A stretch of DNA of 64,000 nt, taken from contig NC_091131.1 in assembly GCF_040183065.1 (NCBI RefSeq), positions 101,309,330-101,373,329 of the forward strand, given 5' to 3'. Positions 53,491 to 64,000 of the stretch are shown here, one piece after another. The translations under genes were made by a program, and so were the position numbers. Positions within the stretch are counted from its first letter, which is position 1. Each line of letters begins with the position of its first letter. The notes under the pieces were generated by a model. That model searched no databases and was not told where the DNA came from. It was given only the letters and a program-made list of their open reading frames with translations. This DNA comes from Periplaneta americana. Taxonomy: Eukaryota > Arthropoda > Insecta > Blattodea > Blattidae.

Positions 53491-54300
53491 ATTCTACATG
53501 TCAGTACTCACATTAAGTTATACATCTTTCTAAGCCAAATTCTCAGCAGGTCTTGATGTTATTTTAATCTCCAACATTAAATTTTCAGATATGCGATGCA
53601 CTAGTATTGCAATCGCTGTGCCCACAAATTTTAACCCATGTGTAAAATATACATTTACACATTACATATTGATTTACATTTTTAAAATTCGAAAAACTGT
53701 ATTATTTCATTCTTGAAGTCTGAATTTAAAAAAGCTTAGCATTAGCATTTTAAATTATCCCAGGCATAAACTTTAAATAACTTATTTCTGTTAACAGCAC
53801 TTAGAAAAACTCACATTTGCCAAAAACTAATCAGATCTAAAAAGATCAATACCAACTCAAACATGTAGACATGCATGCACACATACATATATGCACACAC
53901 ACTCACACAGACATCATTGCAAAACTGGTGAAAATGTGATCAATAAAGAAAAATATGTAATGATAATAACGATATTTACTGTACAGTCAGAGCAGATTGA
54001 GCACATGGAAAGACTTATTTAGAGAAATTCAGAGGGGATTGTTCCATTGCCAATATATTGTACTATAGTGGGTGTTATATTCACATTTATCTCGGTTTTC
54101 CCTTCCCTCTTTTGTCAGTAATGTTGTCAGTCAGTGCTGGCTTCTCAGTGCGAAAATAAATATGTGGCCTTTTACTAACATACTCAATGAAAGCGAGTCA
54201 TTATTTTGTGTATTTATAGTACACTTATGCCTGAAAAACAGTAATTACCTTGCCTTCCTAATATGTACCATACAGTACTGGTACTATGGAAATACGTACC
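53491..54300. other. No gene recognised
   Basis: AT-rich; imperfect CA-rich run at 53870-53910. Nothing else seen. Confidence 0.4.
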
Positions 54301-54391
54301 TACAGTAAAACCTCGTTAATCCGGACTAATTGGAGGGATAAGTTGACTGGTTTAACATAAGTCCGGATTAACTGAAATAACGTAAAAGAAC

Positions 54392-54740
54392 ACTAAGAGG
54401 GATGAAGTTACAGGAGAATGAAGAAAGTAACACAACATGGATTATATTCTTCACCTGACATAATTAGAAACACTAAATCCAGATGTTTGAGTTGGGCAGG
54501 GCATGTAGCACGTATGGGCGAATCCAGAAATGCATATAGAGTGTTAGTTGGGAGGTCAGAGGAAAAAGATCTTTGGGGAGGCCGAGACATAGATGGGAGA
54601 ATAATATTAAAATACATTTGAGGAAGGTGGGATATGATGATAGAGACTGGATTAATCTTGCTCAGGATAGGGACCGATGGTGGGCTTATGTGAGGGCAGC
54701 AATGAACCTCCAGGTTCCTTAAAAGCCGTAGGTAAGTAAT
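54392..54740 (+). pseudogene. LINE 3' end (family 1)
   Basis: KRDEVTGE, then [40 protein letters not shown], and WINLAQDRDRWWAYVRAAMN-like; ends AAAAGCCGTAGGTAAGTAAT. Nested in Tigger, so younger than it. Confidence 0.88.
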
Positions 54741-54894
54741 CTAAAAGAATAGTAAAAAGTGCATTAAAACTCCGTATATAGCAACAAAACACGTTTATTA
54801 TGTTGTATTTAAAGGACACAAGTCTAAATACACTATACAGTATAGTAAAATGTAAAGCAATGTATACAATGCAGCACATATGTGATACCCTTAA

Positions 54895-56510
54895 TTATGA
54901 TGATGTGCCCGACCAACCTGGCTCTGCATCACTCGAAACTCTTGCTGCGGAAGTTGGCCTGAAGTACAGTACATGTCTATATTCGTACGCAGATATGTTT
55001 TCATTGTCACTTTCTTCAACAAACTGGATTACGTGGCTTAAATGTTCTTTCACATCACTCAGCTTTACTTTGGACAAATTGCTGGCCTCACCTTCTCCTT
55101 CTCCTTCTTCGTCCTCAGAGCTCTCAGCTACTGTCACTGTCCACAATCTGCTCTTCTGTTAAAATATGTTAACCTGGGTCATCTTCATCAGCTTCCAGCC
55201 ATGTCTCAACATTCTCCAATAGAACTTTCTTTTCACCTCCTCAAAGCATGGCTTCATGAAAATCTTGCATCTGACACCATTTTCGTTTGGGTCCATATCT
55301 TCATCCAATAAAAGTTTCTTCCATGCATTCATTAACGTTAAAGTTTTTATATCTTTTACTGCATCAGCGAAATTGTAGATCATGGACCACATGTTATAAT
55401 TCTTTAAATTCTGCAGTTTGTTGCCCCCTTTTGTCTTCTCCATCGGTAGTCTCTTCAACTTTCGGACTTCATTAAGAAATCTCTTTTTATACAATCTCTT
55501 GGCCATGTATATGACACCTTGGTCCATCAGTTGTATCAAGGATGTCATATTATGCGGCAGGTCATGCATTTTATCTTCCCATCTTTGCTAAAAAGATTCT
55601 CTGCATCTGGATGAGCTGGAGCATTGTCCAGTACAATTATTGCTCTCACTTCATCTGCGGGTATCTTTAAGTCTTCCATTTTATATTTTCTGATTTCAGG
55701 CACTGCTTTGTTGTGAAACCAATCTAGCGTAATTTCTCTTGTAAACCAAGCATTTTTTTAATGGTAATACTGCACAGGCAATTTCTGCATTGTCTTTGAT
55801 TGCTCACGGTTGGTTACTTTTCCCTACAATAATGGATTTTAGTATTTGGTTTCCATTGGCATTTGTGCACAATAAAGCGGACACTCATTCTTTACCCATT
55901 TTTCTTCTAGGAGTGTTTTTTTCAGCCTTACATGCTTGAGTATTCTCAGCAAAGCTCGTCAATAAAGGCCCGTTTCATCTGCATTGTACAGTTGGTTTAG
56001 TTGTATACCTTGCTACTTGATAAGTTCATTCAATTTTTTTCTGAACGGTTCAACAACTTCCACATTGACACTGAGACTCTCACCATTTTTTTTTAACTAT
56101 GTTATGGCGCCTTCGAAATCTAAAAAGCCAGCCTGAACTCGCTGAAAAGTTTATTCATAACTGCTTTGCCAGTCTCTCTGTGGCAGCTTGAATTTCAGTT
56201 CCTCCGACTGCCAATGCACTTGAACATATGAAAACCACTTGTATATAGGATTATCTAGGGTTTGTTCTGCAGGCATTCTCATTCATTTCACTTCACATTT
56301 TTTTCTTTCACATCACAAAAGTTAACAGTTTACTCTTTTTCTTCCTAATGCCAGAGACAGTTTGTTTTGCGATTCTGTACTCTGTACAAATATTAGCCAC
56401 AGATGCACCCTTTTCAAGTTTTTCCTATTACAGTAATTTTTTGTGTATAGAAAGACTCGTATGTTTGCGTTTCTGTTCCGAAAAGGGCTTACTCAGTGAC
56501 ATTCTGTAAT
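54895..56510 (-). pseudogene. Tigger/jerky-like transposase
   Basis: Minus strand from about 56505: MSLSKPFSEQKRKHTSLSIQ, KLEKGASVANICTEYRIAKQ (pogo-type helix-turn-helix), SYVQVHWQ (CENP-B-like), then FRKKLNELIK, QLYNADETGLY (first catalytic Asp), KIPADEVRAIIVLDNAPAHP (second Asp), and 55569-55159: MTSLIQLMDQGVIYMAKRLY, KNYNMWSMIYNFADAVKDIK, LMNAWKKLLLDEDMDP. Order and spacing match pogo transposases. Multiple frameshifts make it inactive. Confidence 0.9.
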
Positions 56511-56694
56511 GATAACACTTCAAAACACAGACACAATACAAAGAACTAGATGGGTTTGACACAATAGCTTAGTTTTAACTTGTCACAATTTCTACTGACA
56601 CTAACTTAAAACTTACGGACTGTAATAGAAATTGACTGCATTGAATGTCCACAACAATGGGCAAATATTCTTAGCCATACTGAACAGGATGCGA

Positions 56695-57085
56695 ATTAAT
56701 GGGGGGGGGGGGGATGGAGGGGATTTCCCCCCTGTTGGAAAGTTATCCCCCTCTCATAAATTTATATTAACATCCCTGCTAGGGATAACTTCTATCCTCC
56801 CCTCACAAAATGTAATTGTTTTAATACGAGTATACTTTATAATATTGATGTATTATCACCAGCAAGCTGACAACAATCAATAACTTAGGAATTACACATC
56901 TTATCTTAAAAATTCTCATGGATATAATTATTTTTATTATTATAATCAAGATTCAAGACAAGTAGCTCAGTGCAACCAAGCGTTGAGCTGTATTCAATGA
57001 GGGTACGGTAATAATAATTTTATGTTTGGTATTTTCTATCTAGGATTCTATCCCTCCCTCATCAGAAATCTTAATTCGCACCCTG
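56695..57085. mobile_element. G-tract MITE, copy 2
   Basis: CAGGATGCGAATTAAT, G run, and right complement CAGGGTGCGAATTAAG. Collinear with 51668-52107. No clear target duplication. Nested in Tigger. Confidence 0.88.
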
Positions 57086-57539
57086 ATTACGGAGCTATAA
57101 TGATGAATGTGATTGTTGACTTCTAGCCACATTTAAAACCTTGCATTCTCGTTTTGCCTCTTACTTACACCACAGTTCTTCTTATAGTGTGCTTATACTT
57201 TAAACCTTTGTTTGTGTAATCGATAATAATATCTGTTTGTATACTTTAATTACTTTAATTTAAACTTGATGGATTTTCTTTATTTTTAACACTATAGGTG
57301 TAATATTGATAATATTGTAATTCTATAGTTCTAATGTATAAAAGTAAGCCAAACATGGTTATTTAATTTTTCCAAACTCACTTTTTTTTTTTTGCATGTC
57401 CGGATTAAACAAATTCCAGCCTTTGGGGTCTGGATTAACAAGGTTTTACTGTATAGGTATCATCAGTGTATTTGATTCAGTGCTTCAGTATGAATGTCTG
57501 TATTTGTTAACGCAATTAATATTTAATGCATAGCCTACA

Positions 57540-58137
57540 TCATTTTATCTTATACAGTTTCAGTTGCTAGAAATTGGAACTCGCTTCCGAGTGATGTAAG
57601 GGATTGTTGGACAATAACTTCATTTAGGTCAAAATTACATAAATTCTTACTTAACAGATTAACTACTGATTAATATATTTTGTTACTTATAATGAAACTA
57701 ACATCTGTCCATTCTTATTATTATCATCATTAATTTCTCTAAATATAATACAAAACTTCTAATGGCAAAATTTCGTTACATTAATATTCTCATTATATAA
57801 ATATATTTTAGATTCATATTTTTTTTCCCCTATGACATAGTTCTAGTAAACTTATATTAAGTTAATTATCATCATTTTACTGGCTATCTCAACTTAATTA
57901 TAATTGACTGAATTAAATCGTGGTACCTGTAGTGGTTACAGGAAGAAATAAATAAATAAAAATAAATTTTAATAAACATGTACTAGTCGTTAAAATTTAA
58001 CTGAAGAATCTTTTAAGTGTAGTGTAAATATTCATAATTTAAATATGTATTGTATTGATTAAGGCTGGTTTGGAAGAGAAGGCCTTATGACCTTAACTCT
58101 ACCAGCGAAAATAAATCATTATATTCTATTCTATTCT
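57540..58137 (+). pseudogene. LINE 3' end (Jockey-like), with (TATTC)n tail
   Basis: VARNWNSLPSDVRDCWTITS and FRSKLHKFLLNRLTTD at 57558-57672 are the last coding residues. The 3' UTR runs to GCCTTATGACCTTAACTCTA and CCAGCGAAAATAAATC, then a TATTC tail. Confidence 0.82.
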
Positions 58138-58610
58138 ATACATAAAAATTATATAATTTATATAATGCAGGAATAGATTTATTAGAAATCTCTCGAGTTA
58201 CTGTGCTTAACAAGAATACAATAAAATTAGATGTTAGTAAAAAAAAAGTGCTACAAACTAGGAGAATCTTCGAACAAAATAAGTAAATAAATAAGAAGAC
58301 AAACTCGTTTTTAACTTGATGATGTTGATGCGAGATTACTGTAGTAGATGTACTAAATTTATTTTGTGACAAAGGTGTTTATGATAGAACAGCAGAAACT
58401 ATAGTTAGGAATACTTTACACCATAACTTTATGAAATGACAGATGGGAAATATTCTCTGTCTCTTTTCAATAGGACATTACAACCACACACACTATTACT
58501 TATTCAACGTACCAGTATGTGTTGAAATAGGTATTTGATGACCGAAAGACAAACCATAATTTCTAGCCACAGAGATTTTCTGATCTTAAACTTTGTTATT
58601 GTAGGAAGGT
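58138..58610. other. No gene recognised
   Basis: No supported feature between the LINE tail and the SINE. Confidence 0.4.
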
Positions 58611-58625
58611 CTTAAAGACAGAGTA

Positions 58626-58960
58626 ATGCAATCTATGACACGACAGCCCATGAAGGGCGGAGGCCAACCAGTCGACTGCTGGCCTCACGACCACATGCTT
58701 TGACAGAGGTGAACGATCATCCAACCAATACGGGAGCAATGTGTGGTAATCACAATGATTCCACTATCTGTTATTGGTGTTTTTCAAAACCGGATTTCAA
58801 TATCTACTATAGCTCTCCAAATTAATCACGATATTGGGTGAACATCAGTTTCATACACTGACCGAAATTTCATGAGAAAATTCCTTCTTCATGAGTACTC
58901 GAACCAGCACTTATTCCATAATGTGAATGCAGACATTATGCCTTAGACCACAACACAGGA
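58626..58960 (-). mobile_element. SINE (family G) with perfect 15-bp duplication
   Basis: tRNA-like head at right on the minus strand: TTGTGGTCTAAGGCATAATG (A-box) and GGTTCGAGTACTC (B-box complement at about 58900). CTTAAAGACAGAGTA lies at 58611-58625 and 58961-58975. The sharp duplication suggests a recent insertion. Confidence 0.9.
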
Positions 58961-59236
58961 CTTAAAGACAGAGTATATTATGAGACAAATCCTCGTACAT
59001 AGTATGCTCTGGGAAACAAAATCTCACAAATAATCAGACTAAATATAATTATGTGATTACCTGCAATGTATGTCTCAGAATTTATTCAAGAGTTATGAGG
59101 CATACATTCGATAAGATGATAAACATTTTTATATAACAATACGTGTAATGGTAAGTGAAGATTTTAAAGAAATTAGATTGTTTTGTGTGAATTGAAACTG
59201 TTAGAACGTTATGTTTTTATTATTTTTTTTAACTAG

Positions 59237-59493
59237 GAACTCACTATTCACTTTCTGACAGTGCTAAGGATTCTGATTACAATGAGGGAATTTTTTTAAT
59301 GGAATGTCCTACATCAACAATGTACGAAATTTTGAAGTTTGCTTTTACTTCATCAGGTCTAGAGAAGAAGAAAGAGAAAACTTACCTATTGGGGTGGTTA
59401 CAATGTTTAGCCAATTGGACAGCCTCGATGAGTCAGATTACTCCTCCTCCTCCTGAATTTAAAATCAACCTTCAAATCATCATACTTTCATAA
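59237..59493 (+). CDS. Probable last coding exon of an unrecognised host gene
   Basis: A strong acceptor (T-rich tract then AACTAG, AG at 59235-59236) opens a frame that runs without stops to TAA at 59491-59493, about 85 codons. It reads THYSLSDSAKDSDYNEGIFL, MECPTSTMYEILKFAFTSSG, LEKKKEKTYLLGWLQCLANW and TASMSQITPPPPEFKINLQ. Phase at the junction is 1 (two bases GA complete the split codon). The composition is ordinary cellular protein: an acidic Ser/Asp start, amphipathic helix, proline run. I do not recognise the family. The internal ATG at 59299 is not needed if it is spliced. No upstream exon is visible in the window, so it could be chance or a long upstream intron. Confidence 0.45.
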
Positions 59494-62400
59494 CATATTC
59501 CGAGCAATAGAAGAAGTCAAATGAAATCTTTTTCTTAGTGCTAAGCCACAATTACTTCCAACCTTCAATTTTATGATAGAAAAGCATTTATATAGGTAGC
59601 AAAAGAAACTGAAGGACTTAAAAAGACTTTTTTTAATGAAACAGATTGATATTAATATTATAAATCTCAGACTACTTAAAAGGGAAAAAATTAACTACAA
59701 TTTCCAAATCGTCATCTTTTTTATTTTTTTTTTCATAAACCTCTACCACAGTCATCATGAGGTTATTTCTTTTCAACATCCATCTTTGATTTTTTCTTCC
59801 TTTCAACAGTACACCTACATAACCATCATTATTCATTTTTTATAATATATAACATTTGTATGGTTTTACTTATGCCAACCTTTAAGTTAAATTTTTACAT
59901 CATAACTATTACAGTAGATTTGTAGAGCTGTTAAACACTTTGCTTTCGTTTTCTGTGTTGCAAGCAACGAGTATATGCAATATTATATCTAAACAAACTG
60001 TACAATGTATCTCTTTAAGTGTGAAAATTAACCATTACTTTACAATACAACAAACAATGAAGTGTCAACATTTTCATATATATATATATTAGTACAATAT
60101 TATATTCTCTGTAGCAATAATGCGAACAACCTTTTTGTTTATATAAAAACCTCTCATCTTGCTTATTCTAAAATAACATTCTTTTAATGTATATCTGTTA
60201 GATCAACAACAATTAATAGCTTATACCAATACCACTTTAACATACCCATTTTATATCACAATTTAAGGTCAATTTTTATCGAAGTGTTGCACATTTGTGG
60301 AAAATACATTTGAAACTGTCTCCTTGATTTAATGTGCTAAGAACAAATGAAAACGAGATTTTTTTCTGGAATAAAATGTGTAAGCTTACTTTGAAAGATT
60401 GAGAAACAAACTTTAATATAATAATAATATTGGGTACCATACTGTTAAGACAAGTGTCCAATTTTTGTATTCTTGTTCAGCAACATGACTAGATGCTGAA
60501 GAAGGCACACCAAGGAATGCACTTCCAATTCTAATAAATAATATGAATATTAAATGTTAGACAATGCATTAAGTGATGGAAAGATTATTAATCAGTACGG
60601 GCTGCACTTTCATTGCATGAAAGATACAGCCTACAGAAAGATGTGATTATGAAGTGAGTGAGCTAAACAGAAAACATAGCAAAAATATTTATTGGTTTTA
60701 ATTTGATAATTATTAATGAAATCAACAAATGCGATCATAATTATGATAGGAACAAATTTAAGTTTAAGTAATCGGTCTGCGAGGTTCACATTTCTCCATC
60801 TTAAACGATAATCTATTATTTCCAATTTATTATTCACTGTGTACAATAGTAGTTCAAACCTGTGTTAAAATGCATTTCAAAATGTATATCACCAGAATAA
60901 GTGTTTGTAATAAAAGCAGCATATGAGGCATATGACAAAATTGAGGAAAAACAAATATTCAGTTTGAACTTCTTTGTTGTCCTAATCTTCTTATATGCAA
61001 CATTTACCATAAGGACCCACTAAAATTTTTAGACAGAGAGAAAATCACAACCCGAATAAGTAACATATTATAACTGGTAAACATGTCAAAATGCGTTCAA
61101 GGACATTACACATAATTTCAGATCCTTTGTATAATTTTGTGGATACCGTAAATTTATTTTCACACAAATTTGCAAAATGAGACAATGACCTTAAATCCAT
61201 CAGTTGAATTGTTTTGTTTAGGACATGTTTAAGGGGTTGACAAACACATGTTACATAAGGCTTTCTATTGCCTTACTTGCTTTGTTTTTGTATTTTTGTT
61301 TCCCATTTCTTTACCTTTATATTATATGGTATTTATGCCATGTTTTATAATACTAAAACCATATATAGTTGCAAGTTAATCATACGAGGCTGTTTGGTAA
61401 TCTCAATATATATTTTTACATTAACATTTTCCTTTTTGAGGTTCCGACTGTTAAAGTGAAGGAAATGTTACAGCTTTTTGTGGCAACTGATCACAATACT
61501 ATTCAAGCAATGAGGTAGGACTCCGCATAATCTCAATCTCGGCATCATACAAAGAGAGATTTCAGGAATGAGTGTTGAATAATGATACTTAACAAAAGAA
61601 TAATGATTCATAATATAAATTTAATCGTTATTGACAGGAACTCTATTAGACATGATGGGGAATTAAAAATTCCTTATACTGGTAATATACTCGCTCATAA
61701 TAACAAATGCTAATCACAGAAGCAATTGGGTATTTCAGACTGAGGATAATGAAGAATGCTGAGGTTCAGTTCTCCTGAATTCATGCAGGAAAAAAAGTCA
61801 TTTATGTATTTAGAAATAATATATGATGCAATGATGTTTGTAAAGTCTCGTGACTATTTTCATTTTCTTATGAAATTGTAATTTTTGTACAAATACAGTA
61901 AACTTCACGGACATGAAGAATAAAAAAAATGAAAACATGTCTACAAACGAAGAATGGTTTCCACTGGCATATTTGTTTAAATGAAAATATGCTCAGGTTC
62001 CTAGGCACTAATGGATTTTTAGGCCACCACTGGTTCTAAAGTTTGCATAATTTCTCAATTGAAAATTTTTTTCAGACTTCAGCACACAGTAAGCGCACTT
62101 TTGCTTAATATGCCAGACAAGTTAAAGAAAAGAAGTGTATACCAGAATTGCAATATACTTGTATTCAGTGACTTTACAATTCAGTACTACTTGGTCATTT
62201 GCCAAATTTCTTCACTCTTTTCCCACTTCCACTGGCTGATAAGTACCAGACGATAAGATAAAAGTCATTATTGTTTATTAACTTTATAAACACACATTTT
62301 TCCCACGTTTACAAGGTTTTTCCATTGATTTTTATATATTACATCACCGGTCCCATTTTAATGCTGTGTGAAACGTGTATCGTATGTATGATCTAAAATA

Positions 62401-64000
62401 TATATTTTACATATATCCATACATGGTCACAAAATTAAATCCTTACGCTTCCTGTCATCACATTAAACTTCAATGGCAACTTTAATTATCCACATTAAGA
62501 TTTTACTGCATAAGATTTAAACTATAACTTGAAGTAAACCTATTTGCTCCATTCTTATTATATTAAGAGATTAAATTGCGTATAAAAAAGATACGATCTC
62601 ATCTATTAGTCTTTCCGAGCGTGAAGATTGGTTTCTGGTCTCAATGAAACAAGATACGGAAAAATTGTATTACTTGGGTAAAAATTAGAATTACGATAAA
62701 CAATCAGCAATGGATTCCATTGAACTGAAGTTGTAACCTTTCATATAAGAACTGCCAATAAAATGAAATTTCTGTCAACGATCTGCAGCCATTTATGAAG
62801 TCTAATCCTACCTACAGTTCACTATCTCCCCCCTCATCCAATGAAGGAGTCCCAAACTATTTCCAAAATAAATCTATGCTTCTGAGTAATGGTCAGTGAA
62901 TAAGAAACTGTAAAGAAGTATGTAATTTTTTTTTTTAAATAATGTCTCAAAAAATTTGCATAAAATAATTAACAAATAATAATATGTACAAGTAGATACA
63001 ACACAAGGAATATTAATGTGTTAACTTTCCAAAGACAGGAATTATACTTTATCTTCAATTACATGTTAAAAGCACATGTAAAAGTTTTTTTTAATCTATT
63101 TGGGATATCAGTTCTTTAAAATTTAATGAATTCTGAGTGTAGTGACCCATGCAAACAAAAATAATTTAAACTTTTGACACCAATCAACCTCATATAAGTA
63201 ACTGCTACACACCCATGCACACCACAGCCAATTCTTTACAGTTACTGCCACAAGCAAACATTTCCATTCTCTTCAAATAATTATATTATACCCATAATTA
63301 AATCTAAACATCATTCACTCATAAGCAGAAATAATACATTCTAAACGCTACTGGAACTACACTCTGATCATGTGTAGAATAACACGTGCTGTTCTCATAC
63401 CGAATGACATCGATCTATAAAAATAGCCACATGTTTTGAAATTACAACTGCTACTGAAACATAAATCAAAATTATTAAAGAGCACTACACATAATATACA
63501 TTCAACATATTAGCTTTCAAATCAAATACTTTGTTTTCTATTCTTCCTCAAATGGAAATTTATTTACTTACTTACTGAAATGGAAATAAGAGGAAAATTA
63601 TTTCTTTGGACCAGAACAATTGAGGATTTAAACAAACATGGTTTAAAGATACCTACATTTTCGATGATATAAACAAATTACAAGTAAAATTGTGTAATCA
63701 ATGTAAAATATACTTTCTCTTAGGGTAACTACTTCATAAAGTTCATAGATAAAAGTATATTAAGTGTATGTATTTATATTGAATTAAATATAGTCCATGA
63801 ATGAGAAATTTAATAATATTTTTAGTCCTGTTCTTGTAGTAGGTTTAATTTTGTCATTAGATTGCTAATTCGGACAGAAAACTACCATACTTAGAAATAT
63901 GATTTGTAATTTTAATCCAAATCAATATAATTCAACTAGTAGCTTACACACCAGTATCTCAATAAACTGATGGATAATCTATCGACCACAAATTTTAGAT
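59494..64000. other. TE-free 4.5 kb; possible long 3' UTR
   Basis: No SINE, LINE, TIR element or coding relic was recognised, in contrast to the preceding 59 kb. AT-rich throughout with poly(A)-signal-like AATAAA at 60534, 62758 and 63962. This would fit a long 3' untranslated region of the exon at 59237 or simply a conserved intergenic interval. A (TA)n-like run is at 60078-60088. Confidence 0.35.

Larger units (their letters stand above)
54303..57451 (-). mobile_element. pogo/Tigger DNA transposon, both ends present
   Basis: CAGTAAAACCTCGTTAATCC at left; right complement CAGTAAAACCTTGTTAATCC. TA on each side. 3149 bp. Carries a decayed transposase on the minus strand, a LINE 3' end (54392-54740) and a MITE (56695-57085). 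Without those insertions it is close to 2.4 kb, the size expected of a full Tigger. Confidence 0.93.

Overview
The window looks like non-coding DNA from a large, transposon-rich insect genome, most probably a cockroach or related polyneopteran. The evidence is several tRNA-derived SINE families, 5'-truncated non-LTR elements ending in (TAAG)-type tails, many hAT and mariner relics, long microsatellites, and an interstitial CCTAA-like array (the insect telomere unit is TTAGG). The species call is an inference. There are no bacterial-type genes, operons or CRISPR arrays. Only one segment looks like host coding sequence: a probable last exon at 59237-59493.

Layout. 0.8-2.2 kb: minus-strand mariner transposase relic split by a SINE. 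2.9-6.4 kb: decayed TIR element holding LINE and SINE pieces. 6.4-8.0 kb: a ~1.5 kb palindrome with hammerhead-like motifs and splice-like signals in its core. 8.0-9.0 kb: TIR element with a helix-turn-helix transposase fragment. 10.3-12.6 kb: hAT with 8-bp target duplication, containing a six-unit inverted array. 13-19.7 kb: SINEs, a tRNA-like inverted dimer, an internally deleted hAT, a LINE 3' end. 19.7-22.6 kb: stack of LINE, SINE and two hAT-type elements. 23.6-31.6 kb: TIR elements, a hAT relic and a segmental duplication (26.7-29.1 and 30.1-31.6 kb) with private insertions in each copy. 31.7-33.2 kb: reverse transcriptase relic. 33.3-37.6 kb: repeats around a 210-bp-arm hairpin and two DNA transposons. 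38.1-40.4 kb: Jockey-like LINE with a minisatellite-like 3' UTR and a hAT MITE. 41.1-43.5 kb: TA-flanked element, Penelope-like GIY-YIG relic, hAT zinc-finger relic. 44.7-53.5 kb: SINEs, MITEs, hAT and mariner-type relics. 54.3-57.5 kb: 3.15 kb pogo/Tigger with both ends. 57.5-59.0 kb: LINE 3' end and a SINE with a perfect 15-bp duplication. 59.2-64 kb: putative terminal exon, then about 4.5 kb without recognisable transposons.

The strongest cross-cutting signal is a hammerhead-ribozyme-like structure. It occurs seven times, six of them mirrored within three palindromic elements and one overlapping the stop codon of the Penelope-like endonuclease. Two copies differ by a compensatory change in stem II. 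The coding relics do not act as a pathway; they are layers of mobile DNA whose nesting gives a relative history.
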